From JBBQQK01 sp038216025 (GTDB lineage: Bacteria > Patescibacteriota > UBA1384 > XYA2-FULL-43-10 > 1-14-0-10-43-13), in NCBI GenBank assembly GCA_038216025.1, contig JBBQQK010000004.1, forward strand, positions 1 to 32,917: a stretch of 32,917 nt of DNA, given 5' to 3'. The notes under the pieces were generated by a model, which had not been told where the DNA came from, did no database searches, and saw only the letters and a list, made by a program, of their open reading frames with translations. The position numbers were made by a program, and so were the translations under genes. Shown piece by piece: positions 22,753 through 30,628 of the stretch; position 1 is the first letter of the stretch; every line of letters starts with the position of its first letter.

Positions 22753-24573
22753 ATGCATAACAAACTTAGAAACGTAGCGATTATCGCCCATGTAGACCAT
22801 GGCAAGACAACTCTTGTAGATGGACTTTTGAAACAGTCAAAAACATTTCGTGAAAATGAAGCGGCATTTTCTCAAGATTTAATCATGGACTCAAATGATC
22901 AAGAAAAAGAACGCGGCATCACTATTTTGGCAAAGAATACCGCTATTATCCACAATGATATCAAAATCAATATTATTGACACTCCCGGACACGCTGATTT
23001 CGGCGGAGAAGTTGAGCGTACTTTAAACATGGCTGACGGCGCTATTCTTCTTATAGACGCGCAAGAAGGACCTATGCCTCAGACAAAATTCGTGCTGAAA
23101 AAAGCGCTTGAATTGGGACTTAAAGTGATTGTTGTTATCAACAAAATTGATAAGCCAAATGCAGACATTCCTGATACTATTAATAAAACATATGATCTAT
23201 TCCTAGAACTAGCAACTGATGATGCTCAGCTCGATTTTCCTATTTATTATGCGATCGGACGAGATGGCAAAGCTTGGGCAGAACTGCCAACTGATGAAAA
23301 TGAGCCCGCAGACTTATCCACCATACTAGAGGCTATCGTCGATCATATTCCCGCACCTGCTCAGAACGAAGACAACGTTTTTAAGATGATAATATCTGCC
23401 CTTGATTATGACAACTTTATGGGTAAATATGCTATCGGCAGAATTCATTCAGGCACAGCAACGACCGGAATGGCCGTTTCCTTGGTCAATGACAAAGGAA
23501 TAGTTGAAAATTCACGAATTGAGCGCATTTATATAACACAAGGCTTAAAAAAGATTGAAGTAAAAGAAGCTTATTCAGGGGATATTGTTTCAATTGCTGG
23601 CCTAAAAGGCGCTTGCATCGGAGATACCATTGCTGATCCAAGTGATGCTTCTGCTCTACCTTCAATTGCAATCGAAGAACCTACCCTTTCAATATCAATT
23701 TACGCCAATACTTCTCCTTATGCCGGAAGAGAAGGCAAGTTTGTGACAGCACGTCATCTTCACGACCGAATGGTAAAAGAGCTCGAAACGAATGTATCCA
23801 TGAAAATGGCCACAGCCGAAAGTGGCGATTTTATACTATCTGGACGAGGAGAACTTCACTTATCAGTTTTTATTGAAACGCTAAGACGCGAAGGTTTTGA
23901 GCTTCAAGTTGGAAAACCAAAAGTCATTACGAAGATAGTCGACGGTGTAGAATGTGAGCCGATCGAAGAATTGACTGTTGACGTTGCATCAGAATTCGCT
24001 TCAACCATTATCGGAGAAGTAAACAAAAGAAGAGGCATAATGTTGCATCAAAGCGAAAACAGCGATGGTTCAACTCGGCTTGAATTTGAAATTTCCACCA
24101 GAGGAACGCTTGGGCTGAGAAATGTTTTGTTAACCTCATCAAAAGGAACGGCAATAACCAACTCTTTATTCTTGAAGTACGCTCCCATGGGTTCAACTAT
24201 TCCAAAATTACGAAACGGAGTGTTGATCGCTTTCGAGAATGGCAAAGCAGTTTCTTATGGTCTTAATATTGCTCAACAACGAGGCACAACTTTCATTCCG
24301 CCTGCAACAGATGTTTACGCTGGCATGATTATCGGACTCAACGGCAGAGAAGACGATCTTGAAATTAATGTCACAAAAGAAAAGAAGCTGACAAACGTCA
24401 GAGCTTCAAATTCAGATATTGCAACAGTACTAACTCCTCCAACACTTTTTTCTCTTGAGCAGTGCATAGACTTCCTAGAAGACGACGAATTGCTTGAAGT
24501 TACTCCAAAAAGTCTGCGAATGAGAAAGAAAATATTAGACTCTCAAGGCAGAACAAAAGCTAGAAAAAAGTAA
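22753..24573 (+). CDS. typA: Translational GTPase TypA/BipA
   Basis: A 606-residue ribosome-binding GTPase, normal family length. The G motifs are complete: A-H-V-D-H-G-K-T-T (12-20), E-R-G-I-T-I-L-A-K-N-T in switch I, D-T-P-G-H-A-D-F-G-G-E-V (G3) and N-K-I-D (G4). The EF-G-like domains III and V follow and the C-terminal TypA-specific domain ends SLRMRKKILDSQGR. The protein acts in 50S assembly and in growth at low temperature or stress. It lies near the helicase gene with a long leader, which also fits ribosome assembly and cold adaptation. The ATG has only a weak AGAAAG upstream. Confidence 0.95.
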   Translation: MHNKLRNVAIIAHVDHGKTTLVDGLLKQSKTFRENEAAFSQDLIMDSNDQEKERGITILAKNTAIIHNDIKINIIDTPGHADFGGEVERTLNMADGAILLIDAQEGPMPQTKFVLKKALELGLKVIVVINKIDKPNADIPDTINKTYDLFLELATDDAQLDFPIYYAIGRDGKAWAELPTDENEPADLSTILEAIVDHIPAPAQNEDNVFKMIISALDYDNFMGKYAIGRIHSGTATTGMAVSLVNDKGIVENSRIERIYITQGLKKIEVKEAYSGDIVSIAGLKGACIGDTIADPSDASALPSIAIEEPTLSISIYANTSPYAGREGKFVTARHLHDRMVKELETNVSMKMATAESGDFILSGRGELHLSVFIETLRREGFELQVGKPKVITKIVDGVECEPIEELTVDVASEFASTIIGEVNKRRGIMLHQSENSDGSTRLEFEISTRGTLGLRNVLLTSSKGTAITNSLFLKYAPMGSTIPKLRNGVLIAFENGKAVSYGLNIAQQRGTTFIPPATDVYAGMIIGLNGREDDLEINVTKEKKLTNVRASNSDIATVLTPPTLFSLEQCIDFLEDDELLEVTPKSLRMRKKILDSQGRTKARKK

Positions 24574-24608
24574 TAGCTAATTCCAAATAGACTGAAAAAT
24601 AATCAAGG

Positions 24609-24664
24609 ACTTATGACTAAGGACTTACGACTTACGACTAAAGACTAAAGACTTATGACTATCT
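24609..24664 (+). repeat. Heptamer tandem repeat, eight units
   Basis: Successive 7-base units read ACTTATG, ACTAAGG, ACTTACG, ACTTACG, ACTAAAG, ACTAAAG, ACTTATG and ACTATCT. The array ends two bases before the ATG at 24666, so it occupies the translation start region of the Sm-like gene. Seven is not a multiple of three. Confidence 0.85.
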
Positions 24665-24665
24665 T

Positions 24666-24881
24666 ATGCATACTTCTTTTCCAAAAGGCACTCCCCTTCA
24701 TATCATCATGAAAAACGGCGATATCATAACCGGCAAGTTCAAGGATCATAAAAGCGGCCGAGTAATTTTAGACGATGGCAAAGTACTAGAACTCGATAAA
24801 GTAAGAGCAATGTCTATCCGTCGACATGCTACGGCCGTTTCAATATCGAAAAAGAAAATCGTCTTTCGCTCGGATATCTAG
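24666..24881 (+). CDS. Small Sm-like/beta-barrel protein
   Basis: A 71-residue protein. Its core H-I-I-M-K-N-G-D-I-I-T-G-K-F-K-D-H-K-S-G and R-V-I-L-D-D-G-K-V-L-E-L-D-K-V-R-A-M-S-I has the strand pattern of Sm/LSm/Hfq-type SH3-like barrels, where short strands carry N-G-x3-x-G and D-G. These often bind RNA. A basic tail (RRHA, SKKK) follows. There is no ribosome binding site; the heptamer repeats run up to the start. The fold assignment rests on pattern only. Confidence 0.5.
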   Translation: MHTSFPKGTPLHIIMKNGDIITGKFKDHKSGRVILDDGKVLELDKVRAMSIRRHATAVSISKKKIVFRSDI

Positions 24882-24923
24882 AAATGATAAGATATAAATA
24901 ATGAATATATCTGAAAATTCCAC

Positions 24924-27900
24924 ATGAATACTCAGTTAAAACTGAGAAAAATTTTTAAAAGAATTAAAAGCGCTGGGAGGGGTTTTTGTTTTGGCATTAA
25001 GCCAAAACAAAAAATACGAGTTGGGATAATCTTTGCAGTGATAGCGATTTTAGCTCTCGGGTTAATCGGATATATAACTGGCAATAAATATCTTGCCGAT
25101 TACTGGGGAGAGCCTCCTGCGCTATACCAGCCGATTCCCGATCAGACTGTTGAGGAGGGCATGCCATTAACGGTAGATGTTCTTACTACAGACCCTGATA
25201 GCCATCCTATGTATTGCTGCGGACCAAAGATGGTTCCATTGCCCGTTAACCAAGCCTATTACGCAACGCCTGTTCCAAATCTCGATAATGTTTATAAATT
25301 TCAACTTAAGTTTCACCCCTCGTATGGTCAGGCCGGCCAATATCTGTTCAAATTTAATCTATCTGATGGCCCTCATGATGTCGAGATCGCTTTTAATTTA
25401 ACAGTGACACCGGGCACCAATCAGGCACCGGTCTTTGATACGGTTGTTCCTCCACAAAAAAGTTTTAACGAAAACAAAATTACTTTTCCTCTCCCCGCTT
25501 ATCATGATCCAAATCTAGACAATATTGTTCTAACAACAGAAAATCTTCCTGAAGGGGCAGTTATTGATACCGTTAAAAATACTTTTACTTGGACCCCCAC
25601 GTCCGGTCAAATGGGTCATTTTAATACTACTTTTAGAATTTCCGATGGCAATCTCGAGGCTAGCCAAACAGTGTCTTTTGATATAACTCAATTAGTCAGG
25701 GGACCTGGCGGACCGGAAAATGTTTTGGTTATCGTCAACGATAACAGCACCGCTTCCATAGATGTTGGAAATCATTATCAAAAAATGAGAAATATTCCTT
25801 CCTCTAATATTGTACACATAAATACAACAACCGAATGGGTTATCGATGGTCCGGAGTATTATTCCCAGATCGAAGCTCCAATAAAAAGCTATCTCGAAAC
25901 AAATAATCTAAAATACAAAATTCTTTATATTGTTCCCACATATGGAGTTCCGATTAGAGTAAATGATCAAGTACATTTGGATCAATGTAATCTCTATGAA
26001 GGAAATACCTGTACTAGAGCTGCCGCTGCCGGAGGAAAAGCATTTAGTGTTGATAGCTATCTGTCGACCATGTTTATCACCAAAGATCAAACTAACGCAG
26101 CCTACATCGTGAATCCCTACAGCAAAATATCTTGGGGCAGCTATGATTATTTCAAAGGACCATTTGCGCCCGGCACCCGATTTGATAATACAAATGGAAT
26201 CTATTTGGTATCAAGATTAGACGGACCAAGTTTTGAAATAGCCAAAGGACTGACTGACAAAGCATTGTATGCCGAGAAATATATAAATAGCAGTGTTGGC
26301 AATGCGTACGAATATGGATCTTTAAACGGTGGTCTGCTCCCTAGCCCCGAATCTACGGGTTTCTGTGCGGCTGTTGAAAGAGCTGGGTATAATTGTACTT
26401 ACGACAGACAAGCAGAAGGCGGACCTACTCCCTTGTGGAGATCCTTATGGGGCTTTTCAGATTCAGTTTGGCATACTTGGGATGTGGATTGGGATAGGTG
26501 TCACCCCGGCGAGGGTCACCTCGCAAACAGTCTTATTAGAACAGATGGCTGCGACAAAGAGCTGGGATACAGAAATTGGGACAATTTCCTGCCGGGAGGA
26601 ATAGGTATTCACATAAGATCGTACACCGGATATAGAAATATTCGCAACTCAAACGACACGATAATTCCGGCCTACTTACTTGCCAACGACGTAACGGGCA
26701 CAACCGGTACTATTGATGAGCCATACCTCAACGGCTTAACTGATCCTGTTTCTTTTTTCGATTTTTTTCTAAACGGCAATTCCAACTTGGGCATAAAACA
26801 TTTCAATTTTGCCGAAAGCATGTATATGTCGATGGATTATCTCTATTGGAGATTATACATAGTCGGCGATCCTCTTTATAGGCTGTCAGACAACAATAAT
26901 AATGATAACGAGAAGCCAAAGCTAGAAAACTTAAATTATTCTTACTCCGGAAACACCGCTACTATCGAATGGGATAATGCTAAATCAATAAATAATTCGC
27001 CTGAGGTCACTTACGGCGGAGCAGATTTATCCGATGCAGACGGGAATCATCTTGAAACAGAATGGAATGGAACACACATCTCATACTTTGACGAATTCAA
27101 AAAAAATGCTTACACTCATCACAAAATAACGTTTACAGGCCTAGACCAATCAGAAAAATATCAGGTTAATGTAAATGCGATTGATCCGAACAATAACACA
27201 ACTACAAAACATTTTGAAATGATTTACTCCAATACTCCTGTGAACATAAACACCGACTTACCGGTAATTCCACCATCTGACGATCCGATTAATTCTAATT
27301 CAAATCTTAGCTCCGAGGATGACTCAAACGAAAACGATGACGATTCTACTATGTCACAAACCAATACCAACTCATCAATTGCCCCCACATCATCAACTAC
27401 ACCGGAGGTTTCAGTTCGCTACAAACCTAAAATTACCAGAGTTTCCCCTAGCCCAACCGCCGTTTACAACACTGAGGCTAAGAGAATTACAGGGACTAGG
27501 TTCTCTGGCGTAGCTGATCCAAATAGCTTGGTAAACATTACAATCCAGAGCGATCCAATACACGCTCAGACTATCGCGGACACCAAAGGCTATTGGACAT
27601 ATACGCTAAACAAGGAATTGCTCGATGGAGTACATTCCATAACCATATGGATTGATGTCAATGGAGAAAAAGTAACTGCGAGTAATAGCTTTGTAGTGGA
27701 TTCTGCCAAGAAAACAGCTTATCTTGGAAATCAAATCAACGGTAGTGCTCCAGTGGCGGCAGCTGGTAGTGAAAATAATAACTTGAATACGAATATAAAT
27801 ACAATTACTCAGGAACAATCTGATAATTTGGCCGAGGATATTACTAAACAAGATCCAAAAATCGAAAATAATGTCAAGACTATAAACCAAAGACATTCTA

Positions 27901-27989
27901 ACTATATAATATTAGTTGCTGAGTTTATCGTACTGGTTATTTTGACCATAATTATGATTAAGCGACAAAGAAAATCTAGTTCATTTTAA
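24924..27989 (+). CDS. Large surface-anchored protein, TIGR03790-like with Ig-type domains
   Basis: A 1021-residue protein. It has a basic N-terminal cytoplasmic stretch and a signal anchor at about 33-51. Two Ig/cadherin-like domains follow (P-I-P-D-Q-T-V-E-E-G near 69; NQAPVFDTVVPPQ near 169 with the He_PIG-style TWTPTSGQ). From about 263 the sequence PENVLVIVNDNSTASIDVGN and MRNIPSSNIVHIN, ending at V-G-D-P-L-Y-R-L near 650, matches the TIGR03790 family as I remember it. Then come a fibronectin-like segment, an Asn/Ser/Thr/Asp-rich linker, a bacterial Ig-like domain (850-935) and a C-terminal helix before RQRKSSSF. Function is unknown; an adhesion or cell-surface role is inferred. Many Cys in the middle may form disulfides. 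Confidence 0.75.
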   Translation: MNTQLKLRKIFKRIKSAGRGFCFGIKPKQKIRVGIIFAVIAILALGLIGYITGNKYLADYWGEPPALYQPIPDQTVEEGMPLTVDVLTTDPDSHPMYCCGPKMVPLPVNQAYYATPVPNLDNVYKFQLKFHPSYGQAGQYLFKFNLSDGPHDVEIAFNLTVTPGTNQAPVFDTVVPPQKSFNENKITFPLPAYHDPNLDNIVLTTENLPEGAVIDTVKNTFTWTPTSGQMGHFNTTFRISDGNLEASQTVSFDITQLVRGPGGPENVLVIVNDNSTASIDVGNHYQKMRNIPSSNIVHINTTTEWVIDGPEYYSQIEAPIKSYLETNNLKYKILYIVPTYGVPIRVNDQVHLDQCNLYEGNTCTRAAAAGGKAFSVDSYLSTMFITKDQTNAAYIVNPYSKISWGSYDYFKGPFAPGTRFDNTNGIYLVSRLDGPSFEIAKGLTDKALYAEKYINSSVGNAYEYGSLNGGLLPSPESTGFCAAVERAGYNCTYDRQAEGGPTPLWRSLWGFSDSVWHTWDVDWDRCHPGEGHLANSLIRTDGCDKELGYRNWDNFLPGGIGIHIRSYTGYRNIRNSNDTIIPAYLLANDVTGTTGTIDEPYLNGLTDPVSFFDFFLNGNSNLGIKHFNFAESMYMSMDYLYWRLYIVGDPLYRLSDNNNNDNEKPKLENLNYSYSGNTATIEWDNAKSINNSPEVTYGGADLSDADGNHLETEWNGTHISYFDEFKKNAYTHHKITFTGLDQSEKYQVNVNAIDPNNNTTTKHFEMIYSNTPVNINTDLPVIPPSDDPINSNSNLSSEDDSNENDDDSTMSQTNTNSSIAPTSSTTPEVSVRYKPKITRVSPSPTAVYNTEAKRITGTRFSGVADPNSLVNITIQSDPIHAQTIADTKGYWTYTLNKELLDGVHSITIWIDVNGEKVTASNSFVVDSAKKTAYLGNQINGSAPVAAAGSENNNLNTNINTITQEQSDNLAEDITKQDPKIENNVKTINQRHSNYIILVAEFIVLVILTIIMIKRQRKSSSF
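24983..25013. repeat. 13-bp inverted repeat inside the surface protein gene
   Basis: TTTTTGTTTTGGC and GCCAAAACAAAAA are perfectly complementary around ATTAA, within codons about 20-30. It codes for GFCFGIKPKQK, so protein sequence alone need not require such symmetry. It may shape the mRNA near the start. Confidence 0.6.
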
Positions 27990-28112
27990 TCCATTGCCTG
28001 AATAAGAAGCGCAGCTATTTCCTAAATATGTCCTGTTACCGCCATGTAAGCAAGCGTAATAAAAACAGAAAATAGAACCCATACCGGAAATCAATGGGAT
28101 TGGCTCACGCAT
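27981..28112 (-). CDS. Possible tiny membrane protein
   Basis: An ATG at 28112 with AAGGA 5 bases upstream opens 43 codons (MREPIPLISGMGSIFCFYY), ending at TGA 27981. If one T is removed from the T5 run near codon 17, the frame instead gives FITLAYMAVTGHI and stops, which makes a neat 29-residue single-helix protein. Either reading starts 26 bases after the 158-residue gene and overlaps the end of the opposite large gene. Weak evidence overall. Confidence 0.35.
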   Translation of the reverse strand: MREPIPLISGMGSIFCFYYACLHGGNRTYLGNSCASYSGNGLK

Positions 28113-28138
28113 GACTATCCTTCACTAATTTCGGATTA

Positions 28139-28615
28139 TTACTTTACTTCAGCGAATAAAACAACATAGTTTTTGCCGTACTTTTTGGCGCACTTGGGAC
28201 AGGTCGTATAGTAAAAATAAACTTTCTTTGCTAGTTTTTCTTTTGTTTTAACATATTCTAACATTTCCCCATACCATTTCGGTGCATCTTTGTATGGACC
28301 TTCAAAGACTTTTGCTAGATATTTTCCGGAAAATTTAACGTTGTCCATACCATCAATTTCTTTAGTAACGGTCATATATTGAGCGCTTTTCCAAGGTGAA
28401 GACTCTTCCGAAAGTAAAATAAATTCGGATAGCTTCGGCTCTGCTTTTGCCTCCGCCACTTTCTTATACATACGAGTTATGACTTGGCCCATGTTTAGCG
28501 GAATATGCATGAAACTGCGAACAGTATCTTTCACAAAAAGCTTATCTTTCCACTCAACTTCTTTCCCATCCCAAGACGAAGGATCAAATTTTGGACAACA
28601 TACTTCTTCTGTCAT
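28139..28615 (-). CDS. Conserved protein of unknown function with C-terminal CxxC
   Basis: A 158-residue soluble protein. It has Cys6-Cys7-Pro near the start (EVCCPKFDPSSWDGKEVEW), a middle with SPWKSAQYMTVTKEIDGMDN and a C-terminal block YYTTCPKCAKKYGKNYVVLF with a CxxC. I remember similar proteins in anaerobic bacteria and archaea, sometimes labelled hydrolase without good basis; the middle is reminiscent of GyrI/SRPBCC-type ligand binding folds. Cys6/Cys7 and Cys139/Cys142 could hold a metal or be redox active. GGAG lies 6 bases before the ATG. It seems monocistronic or leads the tiny frame after it. Confidence 0.6.
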   Translation of the reverse strand: MTEEVCCPKFDPSSWDGKEVEWKDKLFVKDTVRSFMHIPLNMGQVITRMYKKVAEAKAEPKLSEFILLSEESSPWKSAQYMTVTKEIDGMDNVKFSGKYLAKVFEGPYKDAPKWYGEMLEYVKTKEKLAKKVYFYYTTCPKCAKKYGKNYVVLFAEVK

Positions 28616-28656
28616 AGAAACTCCCTATATATTTATTATGCTTTTTGGTAATCAAT

Positions 28657-28813
28657 ACGTTAAAGCGTTGTCTACGATACGATGCAACTCTTCGCGTAGA
28701 ATCGCCAGCCTGAAGGCTGTACTACAGAAGATGAGTGTAGCAACGCTTCAGCGTGGTACGGTTTTGTAGAATACGCTTTAGCGTGAAACTCATAAACTTA
28801 AGCCTGTACTACA
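28657..28813. repeat. Palindromic repeat cluster in the intergenic region
   Basis: Three related 12-base palindromes occur: ACGTTAAAGCGT (28657-28668, imperfect), ACGCTTCAGCGT (28743-28754) and ACGCTTTAGCGT (28773-28784). Between and after them CTGTACTACA appears twice (28717, 28804). The 460-base gap has no intact gene; besides this mosaic it holds only a Nudix remnant. Such units look like REP/MITE-type dispersed elements. Confidence 0.6.
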
Positions 28814-28946
28814 ATTTGTCATATGATTACGATTAGCCGCTATCCAAGAACTGATTAGCTAGCTAACTTATTCGATGACCAGCTTTTAAGATCATGTTTT
28901 TAAGCAATCCAACAAAAACTAGTGAATAGAAGTCGTAAAGTATTTT

Positions 28947-29060
28947 TCAACTGTGCTTGTCTTCCCTCCGTCAGATAAGGATTTTATTGCTTTCTCTGTC
29001 ATACACAATCCTATGCACATTAACTAAATACTGCCCTTTTTCAAATTTGGTAAGATCCAT
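28947..29060 (-). pseudogene. Nudix hydrolase N-terminal remnant
   Basis: From an ATG at 29060 the minus strand reads MDLTKFEKGQYLVNVHRIVY then DRESNKILI and a TGA (28971-28973), followed in the same frame by RREDKHS and another TGA. The first strands fit a Nudix hydrolase (V-x-V-H-x-I-V-Y-D, I-L-I-x-R-R), but the Nudix box is absent. Both stops are TGA, but the frame is lost soon after, so this is a truncated gene and not evidence of recoding. Confidence 0.45.
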
Positions 29061-29076
29061 ACTAACGTACTTTTTA

Positions 29077-29703
29077 CTAATTTGCAGTCACTTTAGCTGG
29101 TACTGAGCCAACAAATCGAACCGAACCATCAATAATTTCAATCTTATCGACGCTTAAGCCGTTTATGCCTGACAAAATGTTGTTAACTGTTTTAACAAAT
29201 TCATCGCTGATTTTGGTCTGCAAGGCTGACGGGATATTAAAGCTGCCGACTTCCAGTTTCTGTAAATCAAGTGAAACTGATTTTGAACCGGTTTGTTTGA
29301 TGGTTCCTTTGACATAAACAGGCGCATTTACTCTTGGATCAGTAATCAAGCCTGAGCCCTCGACCTGATCATTGCCAATGAAATGTATTTGCACATTTTT
29401 AAATGGTCCTTTTTTCTCGTTGGAGTAATTCTGAATTGCACTGATTTCAGCATCAGTGAAAGTTTGATCTATCTGCTTGCTGCCTTCTGATTTGAAACTT
29501 GAATTGAAATAAATATCTTCCGGAACCGACACCTCAACCCCTGCTTTTTCGCTAACAGCGCGGTCATAATCTGCCATCGTGTATTTCACCCCAAGATCTT
29601 TTTGCGTTCCGCTCTTAGCTTTAGTATAACCAATACCCACATAAGCAGCGACACCGATTACAATCAGCAGGATAAAAAGTAAGATAATTTTAAATGCTTT
29701 CAT
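29077..29703 (-). CDS. Single-helix anchored extracytoplasmic protein, unknown
   Basis: A 208-residue protein with an N-terminal membrane helix (about 4-25, uncleaved anchor or signal) and a beta-rich outer domain. Repeated V-x-G and alternating hydrophobic patterns (VQIHFIGNDQVEGSGLITD, VYVKGTIKQTGSKSVSLDL and VDKIEIIDGSVRFVG) suggest a lipid- or ligand-binding beta sheet like YpmS/DUF2140-type proteins, though I cannot confirm that. AAAGGAG precedes the ATG at good spacing. It is alone; downstream lie the Nudix remnant and repeats. Confidence 0.6.
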   Translation of the reverse strand: MKAFKIILLFILLIVIGVAAYVGIGYTKAKSGTQKDLGVKYTMADYDRAVSEKAGVEVSVPEDIYFNSSFKSEGSKQIDQTFTDAEISAIQNYSNEKKGPFKNVQIHFIGNDQVEGSGLITDPRVNAPVYVKGTIKQTGSKSVSLDLQKLEVGSFNIPSALQTKISDEFVKTVNNILSGINGLSVDKIEIIDGSVRFVGSVPAKVTAN

Positions 29704-29852
29704 ATTTCTCCTTTATTAATCAATAATTTAATTTTAATCTAAAAAATAACAAAGTCAATTTAGTGCTTTATGGACGAGCTCGATAAGGTTCGAGCGATTT
29801 CCATTTGAAGAATGGAAATTACTGTATCAAGTAAAGGGAAAAAATAAAATTC

Positions 29853-29864
29853 AGATCGGAAGAG
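29853..29864 (+). other. 12-base match to the Illumina universal adapter start
   Basis: AGATCGGAAGAG is exactly the 12-base string used to detect Illumina universal adapter read-through. The following bases (TAAGAAAC) do not continue the adapter. It lies in the 336-base gene-free gap 29704-30040, which otherwise shows only AT-rich hairpins (for example 29919-29936) and a short stem near 29800. Confidence 0.6.
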
Positions 29865-29966
29865 TAAGAAACTACAAAATAAATAGAGTTATTTTTGGTG
29901 TTAACTTATGATTTATTTTTTATTATTTATAATAAATTCATGATAAATTAGCCTCAAAATGAGAAA

Positions 29967-29988
29967 GGGCGGCCTCAAGGGGCCGCCC
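29967..29988 (-). terminator. Terminator for the lipoprotein gene
   Basis: GGGCGGCC and GGCCGCCC pair (8 bp, loop TCAAGG), and on the minus strand TTTCTCATTTT follows. A second stem, ACCAACC/GGTTGGT (30007-30024), stands between it and the gene end. Confidence 0.7.
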
Positions 29989-30040
29989 ATACCTAGTAGT
30001 CGTTCAACCAACCAGAAGGTTGGTCAGATGTGAGTCAAAC

Positions 30041-30436
30041 TCAGAGTTGCTTGGATGCAACGGAGACTCCTATAGTACCCGAACGGGCACAGTGGATCTC
30101 CGTTTTCAGTGACGAAAAAACAATTGTTCCCGTAGAGCCGCGTATTAGCGGATCGCCGAGAATTGTCTTTGCCGTCATCGTGGGAGCGCCGGTGAATGGC
30201 GTGCCTGCCATGATGGCGGTAAACTGGTCTATCTCCTGGCCGGGAAGAATCCCGGGGAGATCAAGTAAGATTGCTTCCGGAGCACGGATTGGTGCACCAG
30301 CCCACGTCGCTCCAGACGTCGACGGTCCCAAACAGTTGGTCAGATCGACCATGGAGTTATCGGCACAAGCCGAGACCATGATCGCACTGGATGTGATCAC
30401 CAGAACCAATGCTCCGATGAAACACAACATCCGCAT
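30041..30436 (-). CDS. Small predicted lipoprotein, GC-rich
   Basis: A 131-residue protein with a signal peptide (about 1-23) and lipobox V-S-A-C with Cys24, so it should be lipidated and membrane anchored. The mature part has D-L-T-N-C-L-G-P, many Pro/Gly/Thr and no domain I know. GGAGG sits about 9 bases before the ATG. Its GC content is clearly above that of its neighbours, and it carries its own GC-rich terminator, so it may have been gained by transfer or, less likely, come from a mis-assembled contig (see the adapter-like string at 29853). The overlapping plus-strand frame is a shadow. Confidence 0.65.
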   Translation of the reverse strand: MRMLCFIGALVLVITSSAIMVSACADNSMVDLTNCLGPSTSGATWAGAPIRAPEAILLDLPGILPGQEIDQFTAIMAGTPFTGAPTMTAKTILGDPLIRGSTGTIVFSSLKTEIHCARSGTIGVSVASKQL

Positions 30437-30571
30437 GACTTTCTACCTCCATCGAGTAGAAGTACAAGAGAGATGACAGAAATTAGCACTACCTTTCTCT
30501 CATTCCCTCGCCTGATTTTTATATTACTCTGGCACTTTTTATTTTACAATTGTTGGCTGTGGATAACTAAA

Positions 30572-30600
30572 AAATCCCACTATATTCATAAGCGGGATTT
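30572..30600 (-). terminator. Terminator after the hydrogenase-like gene
   Basis: AAATCCC and GGGATTT pair around a 15-base loop, with further CT/AG pairing inside. On the minus strand a TTTTTT run follows, as expected for the gene that ends at 30629. Confidence 0.65.
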
Positions 30601-30628
30601 AGTATATATTTGCTCAAATACCGATTGA

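Noticed and set aside
28657..28813. CRISPR array
   Set aside because: The repeated units are short palindromes with uneven spacing and no uniform spacers, and no cas genes are near.
28971..28973. In-frame TGA in the Nudix remnant as a sign of UGA recoding
   Set aside because: Other genes (ending at 654, 3016 and 564) use TGA as a sensible final stop, and the remnant frame is lost soon after.
29770..29830. GGTTCGAGC as a tRNA T-loop
   Set aside because: No acceptor, D or anticodon stems can be drawn around it. No other tRNA-like stretch was found in the window.
30030..30476. 148-codon plus-strand frame
   Set aside because: It mirrors the lipoprotein gene on the other strand, which has a ribosome binding site, signal peptide and lipobox; the plus frame has none of these.
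30558..30566. Perfect DnaA box (TGTGGATAA, minus-strand TTATCCACA)
   Set aside because: A single copy; about 0.25 such 9-mers are expected by chance in a window this size, and no origin genes or box cluster are present.
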